DNA of 64,000 nt, taken from the NCBI GenBank assembly GCA_965115995.1, contig OZ220472.1:1488001-1552000 (forward strand). Reading direction: 5' to 3'. The notes under the pieces are model-generated. The model was not told where the DNA came from. It did no database searches and was given only the letters and a program-made list of their open reading frames with translations. Both the position numbers and the translations under genes were made by a program. Of the stretch, positions 1 through 8,597 are shown piece by piece (positions within the stretch are counted from its first letter, which is position 1; the number at the start of each line of letters is the position of its first letter). The DNA comes from Poriferisodalis sp026713105 (lineage in GTDB: Bacteria; Actinomycetota; Acidimicrobiia; Acidimicrobiales; Poriferisodalaceae).

Positions 1-278
1 GGCACCGGGGCATCAGCCACCACACCCGAACCGTTGCGGCACTGTCGCCGCAGCGCACGGTGGTGCCGGTGCCCGCCGGCGTGGCTGCAACGCCTGACGA
101 CGCCAAGTGGACGGCCTCCCTGGGCGAACGGGCGGTCTGGTCGGAGCCGGTAGCGGTGACCGAAGCGCTCGCTGGGATTGACCTGGCGGTCACGTCGATG
201 GGCCGCCCGCTGGCGGACGATCGGCAGGCATGCCTCTGGCTCGGTGCCGCGGCGGCGTGGCTGGCGGAGACACCATGA
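1..278 (+). CDS. DUF3866-like protein, 3' end only
   Basis: The reading frame is open from the left edge and ends at TGA 276-278, so only about the last 91 residues are present. An SHHT motif followed by TVAALSP and, near the end, TSMGRPLADD resembles the C-terminus of DUF3866, a conserved family of unknown function in Actinobacteria and Firmicutes. This match is from memory of the family and is moderate. The stop overlaps the ATG of the signal peptidase gene (ATGA), so the two are probably cotranscribed and translationally coupled. An internal GTG at 60 could be called as a start, but the coding pattern clearly continues upstream of it. Confidence 0.55.
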   Translation, partial: HRGISHHTRTVAALSPQRTVVPVPAGVAATPDDAKWTASLGERAVWSEPVAVTEALAGIDLAVTSMGRPLADDRQACLWLGAAAAWLAETP

Positions 279-985
279 GCTCTCCCGACGCGGCTGACGG
301 CGAGTCTGACGCCGAGTCTGACGCCGACGATGGGAATGCACCCGCGGTCCAGCCGGATGAACCCAGCGGTGCCGACCTCGATGGCGGGGTGAGGGGCGCA
401 CCCGGTATGCGGGCCAGACATCCGCGACCTCACCGGCCACCGCGCATCCGGCGGGCCATGAGCCAGCGCTCGCGCAACCTGCTCTCGTGGGGGTGGGTGC
501 TCGCGACGGCGGTAGTGCTCGCTCTGCTGATGCGGACATTTCTCATCGCCGCGTTCTTCATCCCGTCCGAATCGATGGAGCCGGTGCTCGCGGTCGGCGA
601 CCGCCTGCTGGTTTCCAAGCTCAGTTACCGCATCGGCGACCCCGATCCCGGCGATGTCGTCGTGTTCCGGACTCCAGAGTCGATGCAGCCCTCCGAAACC
701 GCCGAACTCATCAAGCGAGTGGTGGCAGTCGGCGGGCAGACGGTTGGGGCAGTACGCGGCCGGCTCGTCGTCGACGGGGTGCCGGTGGCCGAGGACTACC
801 TGCCGCCCGACGTGTACACCCGCGATTTCGGTCCGGCGCAGGTGCCTGCGGGATACGTGTTCGTCATGGGCGACAACCGCGGTTCGAGCCAGGACAGCCG
901 CGTCTTCGGGCCCGTCCACGAGGGCGAGATTGTCGGGCGGGCGTTCGCGCGCTTCTGGCCTCCGAACCGGCTCGGCGGCCTGTAG
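275..985 (+). CDS. lepB: Signal peptidase I
   Basis: This 236-residue type I signal peptidase cleaves signal peptides from Sec and Tat substrates on the outer face of the membrane. Residues 1-65 are an acidic then Arg/Pro-rich cytoplasmic extension. Residues about 69-95 form the single transmembrane segment. The catalytic serine is in SESMEP (Ser100) and the general-base lysine is in IKRVVAVGG (Lys147). MGDNRGSSQDSR near the C-terminus is the conserved box D/E. I chose ATG 275 because it overlaps the upstream stop and removes an unlikely prefix; an upstream ATG at 230 is in frame but would overlap the preceding gene by about 50 bases. Length and motif order are normal for actinobacteria. Confidence 0.93.
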   Translation: MSSPDAADGESDAESDADDGNAPAVQPDEPSGADLDGGVRGAPGMRARHPRPHRPPRIRRAMSQRSRNLLSWGWVLATAVVLALLMRTFLIAAFFIPSESMEPVLAVGDRLLVSKLSYRIGDPDPGDVVVFRTPESMQPSETAELIKRVVAVGGQTVGAVRGRLVVDGVPVAEDYLPPDVYTRDFGPAQVPAGYVFVMGDNRGSSQDSRVFGPVHEGEIVGRAFARFWPPNRLGGL

Positions 986-1003
986 GTCTTCAGCAACACT
1001 GCT

Positions 1004-1732
1004 TCAGCATGACTGCGCCTGAGCGTCCGATGGGTCGATGCCGGCGAGCAGGCGGTCGACGTGATCGCCATAGAGGCCGTCGAGTCCCATGTCGCGCAGC
1101 CCCGTCGCCAGCCGGGTGTGCTGGACGTCCCACCCGAAACAGAAGCGCTCGAACCGGTGGAAGAGCGCCGCTAGGCCGCCCGTCCAGTCCTTGGCAGGCA
1201 GGTTGATCGCGTCAATGCCGACCTCGGCCATCGCGGCAGCCCGGCGCTCGGGGCCTTCCTTCATGCGGCGGACCCGGGTGGAGTCGACGATGTGGGCAGT
1301 GGTGCGGCCGCGCACGTCGACGAGCAGGTCCCAGTCTCCATGGCACAACCAGAGGCGGTCTTCTGCGCCGGCGGCGCGTGCGACCTCAATGACGGCGTCG
1401 GCAGCAGCGGGGTCCTTCAGGTCGACGGACAGTTCGAAGTCGGTGCCGCACGTCTCGTACAACTCCGCCAGCGTGGGAATGTCGGGGCCGATGCGCTCCC
1501 GCTCGAACGAGCTGAACGGGCGGCGAACGCCGCGGTGCCACACGACGCCGTCGTGATCGAGCATGGGATGACCGTCGCGGCTGAGCCAAACGTCGGTCTC
1601 GAGGCCGGTCGCCCCCATGTCCAGAGCCGTGGCGAACGTCGCGAGGGCATTCTCTGGGCCATGAGCCCGCCCGCCGCGGTGTGCGAATGCAATCGGGGGC
1701 GTGCGCAGTGACGGCAATGGCTGCGGGGGCAC
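1004..1732 (-). CDS. Glycerophosphodiester phosphodiesterase family protein
   Basis: This 242-residue GDPD/UgpQ-family TIM-barrel enzyme would hydrolyse glycerophosphodiesters to sn-glycerol 3-phosphate and an alcohol. AHRGG near the N-terminus supplies the first catalytic His and Arg. It is followed by PENALATF, ETDVWLSRDG (metal-binding Glu and Asp) and LDHDG (second catalytic His). No signal peptide is visible, so it is probably cytoplasmic. GTG 1732 is taken as the start because the family fold begins about ten residues later; the frame remains open upstream to 2044, but that part is antisense to a plausible small gene. It is convergent with lepB and nearly abuts the small gene on the other strand. 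Confidence 0.85.
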   Translation of the reverse strand: MPPQPLPSLRTPPIAFAHRGGRAHGPENALATFATALDMGATGLETDVWLSRDGHPMLDHDGVVWHRGVRRPFSSFERERIGPDIPTLAELYETCGTDFELSVDLKDPAAADAVIEVARAAGAEDRLWLCHGDWDLLVDVRGRTTAHIVDSTRVRRMKEGPERRAAAMAEVGIDAINLPAKDWTGGLAALFHRFERFCFGWDVQHTRLATGLRDMGLDGLYGDHVDRLLAGIDPSDAQAQSC

Positions 1733-1750
1733 ACCTCTATCGTGCCATTC

Positions 1751-2020
1751 ATGTCGACGTTGTGGCTGCTGCCGATCGTTGCCTTCGGCCTGCTCGCCGC
1801 CGTCGGCGTGGTCATGATCCGGCGGCTGGCACGCGAGCTGCGAGCGACGGCGCAGAGCTTGGCGTCGATCGCCGACGCAGCCGCGGCGGTGCGCGCCGAC
1901 GTCGTGCGTGCACGCACCGCAATCGACAGCCTCGATGTGCCGTCGCTGCGCCAAGCCACCGCCGAGCGGGTACTGGGGCTGGCCGTGCGGTGGGCCGCTC
2001 GCCGAGTGCTGCCGCTGTGA
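1751..2020 (+). CDS. Small single-pass membrane protein, function unknown
   Basis: This is an 89-residue protein with one N-terminal transmembrane helix (about residues 4-22), a basic RR stop-transfer patch and an Ala/Arg-rich, likely coiled-coil tail. I do not recognise a family. Its layout resembles small TatA-like or phage-shock-like tail proteins, but the TatA hinge is missing. It lies just upstream of the tat genes and is divergent from the GDPD gene with only 18 bases between starts. An in-frame GTG at 1742 is an alternative start. The call rests on codon usage, length and the clean helix. Confidence 0.5.
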   Translation: MSTLWLLPIVAFGLLAAVGVVMIRRLARELRATAQSLASIADAAAAVRADVVRARTAIDSLDVPSLRQATAERVLGLAVRWAARRVLPL

Positions 2021-2105
2021 TGCGACGACCGATGTCGCATTCACGATCAGCCATGCCGGGAGACGGCAGAACCGCCGCGCAGGGCCGGGGTTCTACCATC
2101 GAGCC

Positions 2106-2417
2106 GTGAGCCTGCAGCCCAACGAGGTGCTGATCATCGCGCTCGTGGCGCTGATCGTGCTAGGCCCCAAGCGGCTTCCGGGAGCCATTCGCAGCATCGG
2201 TCGGGCATTCCGGCAGGTGCGTGAGTTCTCCACGAACGTGCGCCAGGAGATGGACGCCACGCTGTCGCCGCCGATCGTCGAGACCACCACGCCGACGGAG
2301 TCGGACGGCGACGCCGAAGCGTCCAGCACGCCGACTCGGCCCGTCGACGATGCCGAGGCGCCGGGCGAGACTGCTGTCGAGGTGACGGATCGACCAACCA
2401 GCGACGGCGCTGCGTGA
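2106..2417 (+). CDS. tatA: Twin-arginine translocase subunit TatA/TatB
   Basis: This 103-residue protein has the TatA/B layout: a short periplasmic N-terminus, one helix (about residues 6-20), the hinge LGPKRLP where most homologues have FGP, an amphipathic helix (about 25-45) and an acidic, Thr/Ser/Pro-rich tail. It would form the pore or substrate-receiving part of the Tat pathway for folded, often cofactor-containing proteins. GTG 2106 is chosen because translation from there begins exactly at the family N-terminus. The GTG of tatC overlaps its TGA. The order tatA-tatC-helY matches Mycobacterium tuberculosis Rv2094c-Rv2092c. TatA and TatB cannot be told apart reliably from this sequence. 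Confidence 0.85.
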   Translation: MSLQPNEVLIIALVALIVLGPKRLPGAIRSIGRAFRQVREFSTNVRQEMDATLSPPIVETTTPTESDGDAEASSTPTRPVDDAEAPGETAVEVTDRPTSDGAA

Positions 2418-3271
2418 GGCTCTGGTTGCGACGCCGGCCGCGGCCGGCGGTGATGGGCTTTTGGGATCACATCGCCGAGCTGCGCAACCGGCTCATCTGG
2501 AGCATCGTGGCCATCGGGCTCGGCATGGTCGTCGGGCTCATCGTCTACGACTGGCTCCTGGAGTCGATCTTGCTGCCGCCCTATTGCCGGGTGCTGGAAG
2601 CTCGTGATGCTCCCGCCAGCGTGCTGGGCGACTCATGCAGCCTGGTCATCACCTCGCCGCTCGAAGGATTCCGCACGCGCATCAAGGTCTCCGCCTACCT
2701 GGGTGTCGTGCTGGCAATGCCGGTACTGCTATGGCACCTGTGGCGGTTCATCACGCCGGCACTGGACCGGCGGGAAAAGCGTTGGGCGATCCCATTCGTC
2801 TTCGCCGGGTGCGTGCTCTTTGTGTCCGGTGCGGTGCTCGCGTACTTCACCTTCGAGCGGGCGCTCGAGTTCCTGATCTCGGTCAGTGGCGACGTTGTCG
2901 ACCCGCTGCTGGGCCCGGGGGCCTACCTGGGACTGGTGACGTTCATGATGCTGGCCTTCGGCATCGGGTTCGAGTTCCCGATCGTGCTGATCTTCGCCCA
3001 GCTCGCGGGAATCGTCACGCCCTCCCAGCTCAACCGAGCCCGCCGCTACGCCATTGTCGGCATCGTGGCCGGCGCAGCGATCATCACACCGTCGGGGGAT
3101 CCGGTCACGCTCGCGGCGCTGTCGGTGCCGCTGTACGTCTTCTATGAGTTGTCGATTCTCGTGGGTTACCTGGTCCTGCGGCGTCGCAGCGGGGAGCCGC
3201 CGCTGCGCCGACGGTTCCGCCGGTCGCCCCCGGCGGGCGACGAGCGCCAGACGGGGGAGCCGGCACCGTGA
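2414..3271 (+). CDS. tatC: Sec-independent protein translocase TatC
   Basis: This 285-residue polytopic protein is the signal-peptide receptor of the Tat translocase. The conserved N-terminal segment FWDHIAELRNRL precedes the first helix and carries the Glu-Leu-Arg motif. About six transmembrane helices follow, with the family FGIGFEFPI segment near residue 190. The Arg-rich tail (RRRSGEPPLRRRFRR) is cytoplasmic. The start GTG 2414 overlaps the tatA stop, and its own TGA overlaps the GTG of the helicase, so the three genes form one coupled operon. Confidence 0.95.
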   Translation: MRLWLRRRPRPAVMGFWDHIAELRNRLIWSIVAIGLGMVVGLIVYDWLLESILLPPYCRVLEARDAPASVLGDSCSLVITSPLEGFRTRIKVSAYLGVVLAMPVLLWHLWRFITPALDRREKRWAIPFVFAGCVLFVSGAVLAYFTFERALEFLISVSGDVVDPLLGPGAYLGLVTFMMLAFGIGFEFPIVLIFAQLAGIVTPSQLNRARRYAIVGIVAGAAIITPSGDPVTLAALSVPLYVFYELSILVGYLVLRRRSGEPPLRRRFRRSPPAGDERQTGEPAP

Positions 3272-5682
3272 ACCCAGCCGTCGGGCCGGCCGCCGCCGTC
3301 GACGGGCCCCGCACGCCACCGATGTTCGAGGACCTGCTGACGGCCCGGGGCATCTCTCCCGACGGCTTTCAGACCGAGGCGTTCGCAGCGCTCGATGAGG
3401 GCGGCTCGGTGCTGGTAGCTGCGCCGACGTCATCGGGCAAGACGCTGGTTGCCGAGTACGCCATCGCGGCGACCCTCGCTGCCGGCAAGCGAACGGCCTA
3501 CACCACGCCCACCAAGGCGTTGTCGAACCAGAAGCTGCGCGAGCTGCGCGCCTGGCTGGGGGCTGAACGGGTGGGCCTGCTCACCGGCGACAACGTGATC
3601 TTCCCTGACGCCGACGTGGTGGTCATGACCACCGAAGTGCTGCGCAACATGATGTACGCCGGCTCAAGCCACGTCGCCCAATTCGGGATGGCTGTGCTGG
3701 ACGAGGTCCACTTCCTCCAGGACCCGTACCGCGGAGCCGTCTGGGAAGAGGTCATCATCAGCACGCCGCCGCACATGCGGCTGGTGTGCCTGTCGGCCAC
3801 GGTCAGCAATGCCGACGAGCTTGCAGCATGGATCGAGGCCACCGCCGGCGGCTGCACCGCAGTGGTGTCCGCGCAGCGGCCGGTACCCCTCGAAGATCGC
3901 TACCTGATCTTTGAGCGGCACAGCCGCCGCCTCGTTGACTTGCCGACCTTGCGGGACGGGCGCCCGAACCCCGAGATCGAGCGCTTGTTGGAACAGGCGC
4001 GTTCGGGTTCGGGCGGCCAGCGCCGCCAGCGCCGGGGAGGCGTGCGACCGGCTCGGCCGCGGCGCGCTGAGATCGTCGAGCATCTGGCTACGACCGCCAG
4101 GCTGCCGGTGATCGTCTTCGTGTTCTCCCGCCAGGGCTGCGACGATGCGGCGCAGACGCTCGCCGCTGAGGGAGCGGCGTTCCTCGACGCTGCACAACAG
4201 CATCAGGTGCGCCAGATCGCGGCGGCCCACACGGCGGATCTCGACCCCGGCGACCTTGACGCGCTGGGCTACGAGGGATGGTTGGACCGGCTCACCGCCG
4301 GCGTCGCCGCGCACCACGCAGGGTTGATTCCCGCGTTCAAGGAGGCCATCGAAGAGTGCTTCTCGGCGGGGCTGCTGGCCGTCGTGTTCGCAACGGAGAC
4401 ACTCGCAGTGGGCGTGAACATGCCTGCCCGATCAGTGGCGATCGAACAGCTCAGCCGGTTCCGGGGAGAAGGTTTCGCACTGCTGACGCCGGGCGAGTAC
4501 ACCCAGCTCACGGGCCGCGCCGGCCGCCGCGGGATCGACGAGGTGGGCTACGCGTACACGCTGTGGCACCCCCAGACGGCGTTCGACGAGGCGGCACGGC
4601 TGGCAGCGAGCAACGACTTCGAGCTGGAGTCCTCCTTCCGGCCGACGTACAACATGGTCGCCAACCTCATCGCCAGCCGGACGCGAGATTCCGCGGTGGA
4701 ACTGCTGCAGCGGTCGTTTGCCCAGTGGCGGGCCGATCGCCGCATCGGCGAGTGGACCACAGCGCTGGAAGTCGAGCGCAAAGCGCTGCGCGAAGCCCGG
4801 GCGCGGTTGAAGTCGATGGGCGGCGGCCGTGGCCGCTCCTCGGGGCACGGGCGAGGTCACGCGCCGCGCTCGGGGCGGCATCGGCGTCCCAGGCCCGCAG
4901 ACCGGCGCACCGACCGGGCGCTCATCGACGCAGAGCGGAAAGCCGAGCGGGTCGGGGCCCGAGTGAGCCGTCTGAAGGACCGGATCAAGCTTGCCAAGGG
5001 AGGCCTGGCCCGCCAGCTCGACGCCACCAACGAGGTGCTGAACATCTTCGGCTGCGCGGACGGCTGGTCGCTCACCGAAACGGGCGACTGCCTGCGGGCT
5101 GTCTTTCATGAGTGCGACCTGCTGACGGTGCTGTGCCTGCGTGAGGGCGTGTTCGACGGCGTGGGGCCGGCTCGACTGGCGGGGCTGGTGTCGGTGCTGA
5201 CCTACGAGCACCGCAGCAGCCAGCCGCCGCCTGCGCCTCGCTTTCCCGACGGCGACACACGCGAGCGGGCGGCGCGCATCGCCGAGCTGGCGGCACAGAT
5301 CAATCGCGCCGAGCGCCAGCACAGCGTGGTCGTGTCGCGCGCTCCAGATGCGTCGTTCTTCGCGGTTGCCCACGCCTGGGCGCAAGGGCGAGCCTACGCC
5401 GAGCTGTGGCCAGGCGATCCCCGGGGCGACCACGTACCGGCCGCTGGTGACTTCGTGCGCCAGATGCGCCAGCTCATCGACTTGATTGACCGCGTCGCGG
5501 AAGTCGCCGCTGAGCGCGACACACGGCGCGCCGCCGCGGGCGCCCACACCGCACTCGATCGCGGCGTGGTCGCCGCGGCGACCCGAGTTTCCGATGGGCG
5601 TGTCGGCGGGCCGGTGGCGGCCGCGCCGGGAGACGGTTTCGTCTCGCTGCCCGTGGTGACCCGTACCCGCAGGCTCTCGTGA
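3268..5682 (+). CDS. helY: HelY/Ski2-Mtr4-like DEAD-family helicase
   Basis: This 804-residue superfamily 2 helicase is of the Ski2/Mtr4 type. Walker A is APTSSGKT (about residue 52). Motif Ia is in YTTPTKALSNQK, the DEVH box is in LDEVHFLQD, motif III is LSATVS, and motif VI is QLTGRAGRRG, which includes the arginine fingers. The C-terminal half after a basic GRGRSSGHGRGH linker (about residues 518-535) resembles the DSHCT region of this family. It probably unwinds structured RNA, perhaps for RNA decay. Neighbourhood and architecture match mycobacterial HelY (Rv2092c), which also follows tatC. GTG 3268 overlaps the tatC stop. Confidence 0.9.
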   Translation: MNPAVGPAAAVDGPRTPPMFEDLLTARGISPDGFQTEAFAALDEGGSVLVAAPTSSGKTLVAEYAIAATLAAGKRTAYTTPTKALSNQKLRELRAWLGAERVGLLTGDNVIFPDADVVVMTTEVLRNMMYAGSSHVAQFGMAVLDEVHFLQDPYRGAVWEEVIISTPPHMRLVCLSATVSNADELAAWIEATAGGCTAVVSAQRPVPLEDRYLIFERHSRRLVDLPTLRDGRPNPEIERLLEQARSGSGGQRRQRRGGVRPARPRRAEIVEHLATTARLPVIVFVFSRQGCDDAAQTLAAEGAAFLDAAQQHQVRQIAAAHTADLDPGDLDALGYEGWLDRLTAGVAAHHAGLIPAFKEAIEECFSAGLLAVVFATETLAVGVNMPARSVAIEQLSRFRGEGFALLTPGEYTQLTGRAGRRGIDEVGYAYTLWHPQTAFDEAARLAASNDFELESSFRPTYNMVANLIASRTRDSAVELLQRSFAQWRADRRIGEWTTALEVERKALREARARLKSMGGGRGRSSGHGRGHAPRSGRHRRPRPADRRTDRALIDAERKAERVGARVSRLKDRIKLAKGGLARQLDATNEVLNIFGCADGWSLTETGDCLRAVFHECDLLTVLCLREGVFDGVGPARLAGLVSVLTYEHRSSQPPPAPRFPDGDTRERAARIAELAAQINRAERQHSVVVSRAPDASFFAVAHAWAQGRAYAELWPGDPRGDHVPAAGDFVRQMRQLIDLIDRVAEVAAERDTRRAAAGAHTALDRGVVAAATRVSDGRVGGPVAAAPGDGFVSLPVVTRTRRLS

Positions 5683-6308
5683 CGGTCCGGCGCAACCAGC
5701 CGTGGGGAACAGCAGGCGCCCTGGCTGAGGGAGCGCCGATTGCCACGAGCAACGCCGAATTGCGCGTCGCGGTCGAGCGCCAGCGAAGCGGTGATGCGCC
5801 GGCGATGCCGATCGGGCTGACCGGCGGCGACCTGTGGCGGGTGGTGGGCGCACCAGCGGGCGGGACCGATCGATTGCGCAGTGAACATGCTCGAACAGCG
5901 CCGATCGATCTCATCGAGGTGAACGCCGATGGCGCGACGCACTGGGCGTGCATCGGGGCTGTCGCGCGCAACTCGTGGTGGCGCGGTCCCGTCGTCGCCT
6001 CCATGAGCGCCGATGCCCTCGGGAGGTGGCGTCTGGCCCCGGCCGCCCACCCCAACGACGGGCGACTGCACGTGCTCAGCACCGGTGTGGATCAGCCCGC
6101 GCTCGGCCTGGCGCAGCGGGTCCTCGCCCGCCGCCGGCTGCGGTCGGGCACCCACGTGCCGCATCCGGCGATCGCCGTGGCGCGGGTGCAGAACGCGCAG
6201 TACCGGTTCGACCGGCCGCTGGGGCTGTGGCTCGACGGCGAGCGCGTCGGCCGATGCCGCGAGCTGACCCTGACCATCGCGCCCGACGCCGCAGCGATCG
6301 TGTTCTGA
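5679..6308 (+). CDS. DAGK/YegS C-terminal-domain-like protein
   Basis: The 209-residue product has no clear catalytic motif. Its second half (RWRLAPAAHPNDGRLHVL, then a PHPAIAVAR segment, LWLDGERVG and a closing TIAPDAAAIVF) follows the order seen in the C-terminal beta-sandwich of diacylglycerol-kinase/YegS-type lipid kinases, where it completes the active site. The N-terminal GDG nucleotide-binding part is missing or very divergent. The protein may be a stand-alone accessory domain or an orphan relative. It is the last gene of the tat-helY operon by overlap (GTG 5679 over TGA). The family assignment is a pattern judgement; an undescribed Actinobacteria-specific family is the alternative. 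Confidence 0.5.
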   Translation: MTVRRNQPWGTAGALAEGAPIATSNAELRVAVERQRSGDAPAMPIGLTGGDLWRVVGAPAGGTDRLRSEHARTAPIDLIEVNADGATHWACIGAVARNSWWRGPVVASMSADALGRWRLAPAAHPNDGRLHVLSTGVDQPALGLAQRVLARRRLRSGTHVPHPAIAVARVQNAQYRFDRPLGLWLDGERVGRCRELTLTIAPDAAAIVF

Positions 6309-6401
6309 TCCGGCGGGAAATGCTGCGTATCCGCGCTTCGGCGAACGGTCCATACCATCATGCAGAAGTGCCGTGTATCGACCTGAACCGACGGTGAACC
6401 G

Positions 6402-8024
6402 GTGACCCACTACACCGCCGAGACGTTCACGCCCGCCGAGCAGGACATCTTGCGGCGGTACGTCACGAACCTGCGCCAGCCAGTGTTCGCGCTCGTGAAC
6501 CTGCCCGAGGTCGTGAAGGGAGCGCTGTTCGCCCGCTATTCCCGGACCCACAAGAGCCTGCGGCGGCTGCTGATTGACGAGTTCGTGGACGACCTCGACA
6601 TCTCCGGCGACGAGACCATCGACGCCACGGTCGGCGTGGCTCGCGCCGAGCAGCTCTACCAGCGGGTGTTCGTGGAGTACGGCGACGATTCGGTGGCCCA
6701 GCTCGGGGCGGTGCATCTCGCGTGCGAGCAGGCTTCCAACCTGCTCACCAAGGTGCTGGAGCGGGGACGGCTGATGTCGTACCTCGAGCAGTCCACCCGC
6801 TACCTCGCCTACGACGAGCGCCTCCACGGGCGCTACCGCTATCACCGACCGCCCGCGGTCACGAACTCCGCCGCGGGCACGCGCTTCGTCGGCGATGTCG
6901 ACGCCATGTTCGATTCCTACGGCGACATGGTTCAGCGCATGACGGCATGGCTCACCGAGCACCACGATGCGGCTCCCAGCGTCGCCGGGGCGGGTGGAGA
7001 CCTGGCGCGCCGGCGAGCCATCCGGGCGCAGGCCTTCGACGCCGCACGCGGGCTGCTGCCTGCGGCAAGCCTGTCCAACGTCGGCATCTTCGGCAGCGGG
7101 CAGGCCTATGAGGCGCTGCTGCTGCGGATGCGTTCGCACCCGCTGCCCGAAGCACGCAGCTATGGCGACCTGATGCTCACCGAGCTGCGCAAGGTCATCC
7201 CGTCGTTCCTGCGTCGCGTCGACCAGCCCGACCGGGGGATCGTGTGGTCGGACTACCTCGAAGCCAATCGCATCGCGATGCAAGACTTCGCGGCCGAGCT
7301 CTTCGCCGAAGAGACACCTGAACCGGTACCCGAGGTGGTCCTCACCGACTGGGATCCCGCCGGCGAAGACAAGATGCTTGCGTCGATGCTGTTCCCCTAC
7401 ACCGATCTACCGGAGTCGCAGATCGCGGCTCGAGTCGCCGACATGACCGAGGCTCAGCGCGTCGATCTCGTGCATCGCTACGTCGGCGAACGCACAAACC
7501 GGCGTCACCGTCCGGGCAGGGCGCTGGAGCGGCTCGACTACCGGTTCGATGTGCTCGCCGACTACGGCAGCTTCCGCGATCTGCAGCGACATCGCCTGCT
7601 GACGATCGAGTGGCAGCCGCTGACGCCGCGTCACGGGTACACCGTGCCACGCCTCGTCGATGCCGCCGGCGGGGGCGAGGCCTACGACGAGGTCATGGAG
7701 CGGTCGGCGAATCTCTACGACGCCGTTGTCGACGCCGCAGGACCGCTGGAGGCTTCCTACGCCGTCTCGATGGCGTACCGGGTGCGCTACGCCATGCAAT
7801 TCAACGCCCGCGAGGCGATGCACCTGATCGAGCTGCGGTCCCAGCCACAGGGCCATGAGGACTACCGGCGCATCGTCACCGCGATGTACCGCCAGATAGC
7901 CGAGGTCGCAGGCCACAGCGCTGTGGCAGCGATGATGTCCCACATTGACCTGTCCGAAGGCGTGCTGGGGCGGCTCGGCGCCGAGAAGGCCACCATGGCG
8001 CGGCGTTCTGCCGAACCCGCCTGA
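6402..8024 (+). CDS. Tandem-duplicated ThyX-like (FAD-dependent thymidylate synthase fold) protein
   Basis: At 540 residues this is about twice the size of normal ThyX (220-250 residues) and contains two ThyX-like halves. The first (residues about 10-150) keeps RGRLMSYLEQSTRY at about 120-135, which is the ThyX signature R-H-R-x2-S-x-N-E-x-S-x-R-Y with Gly replacing His and Leu replacing Asn. The second (about 360-530) keeps the R-H-R triad in QRHRLLTIEWQPLTPRHGY but loses the rest. Each half is therefore degenerate in a different way. Canonical ThyX forms its active site at subunit interfaces, so complementary half-sites are conceivable. Whether it makes dTMP cannot be told. GTG 6402 is the start. 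Confidence 0.75.
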   Translation: MTHYTAETFTPAEQDILRRYVTNLRQPVFALVNLPEVVKGALFARYSRTHKSLRRLLIDEFVDDLDISGDETIDATVGVARAEQLYQRVFVEYGDDSVAQLGAVHLACEQASNLLTKVLERGRLMSYLEQSTRYLAYDERLHGRYRYHRPPAVTNSAAGTRFVGDVDAMFDSYGDMVQRMTAWLTEHHDAAPSVAGAGGDLARRRAIRAQAFDAARGLLPAASLSNVGIFGSGQAYEALLLRMRSHPLPEARSYGDLMLTELRKVIPSFLRRVDQPDRGIVWSDYLEANRIAMQDFAAELFAEETPEPVPEVVLTDWDPAGEDKMLASMLFPYTDLPESQIAARVADMTEAQRVDLVHRYVGERTNRRHRPGRALERLDYRFDVLADYGSFRDLQRHRLLTIEWQPLTPRHGYTVPRLVDAAGGGEAYDEVMERSANLYDAVVDAAGPLEASYAVSMAYRVRYAMQFNAREAMHLIELRSQPQGHEDYRRIVTAMYRQIAEVAGHSAVAAMMSHIDLSEGVLGRLGAEKATMARRSAEPA

Positions 8025-8037
8025 TGGGCCGTGGCCC

Positions 8038-8597
8038 ATGGAGGCTGTGCCCAGGGAAGAGGCTGTGCCCATGGAGGCTGTACCCTTGGAAATAGCGGCG
8101 GTACCGGCGAGCGGCCAATACCTCGACGCTCTGGCGGCCATGGCCCAAGAGGCAGTGGCCGAACAGGCTGATGCCCGCGGCGGGTGGGTCTGGTCGCGGC
8201 GGGAGGTGCGCGAGAAGCCCTTCAGCGAGAGTCTGCGAGCGGCGCTCGACGATCCCGATCAGGCCGTGTGGGTTGGGCTGATCGATGGCACGCCGGTGGG
8301 CTATGCGGCTGCTGCGGTCGAGTCGTTGCAGTCGGGAGACTGGCTGGGGCGCGTCACCGACCTGTACGTGACCACCGGGGCCCGCGACGTCGGCGTGGGG
8401 GAGGAGCTGATCGGCGAGGTGTTGCGATGGTGCGAGCAGCGCGATTGCGTCGGCGTCGACTCGCTGCGCTGCCGGGGAACCGCGCCACCAAGAACTTCTT
8501 CGAGACGTTCGGATTCACCGCACGGTTGCTAGTGCTGCATCGCAGGCTGGCACCGGCCCCCGAGCCATCGAGCGGGCCCGTCACCTCGCCGCAGTGA
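8038..8597 (+). pseudogene. GNAT-family acetyltransferase with a one-base frameshift
   Basis: From ATG 8038 the frame encodes a GNAT N-acetyltransferase: a repetitive MEAVP-rich start, then VWVGLIDGTPVGYAAAAVE, VTDLYVTTGARDVGVGEELIGEVLRW (beta4 and the acetyl-CoA pyrophosphate loop), up to about 8465. The expected C-terminal motif, LPGNRATKNFFETFGF, continues in the frame shifted by one base from about 8470. That frame ends at TGA 8595-8597, which overlaps the GTG of the Nudix gene in the usual operon fashion. A single base has probably been lost in the run around 8464-8472. Read without correction, the protein ends at 8532 with an unrelated tail. A sequencing or assembly error is as likely as a real mutation. 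Confidence 0.7.

Noticed and set aside
5394..7283. Long open frame on the minus strand opposite helY and the ThyX-like gene
   Set aside because: It is a GC-rich antisense shadow: no family motifs, and the plus-strand genes have clear motifs throughout.
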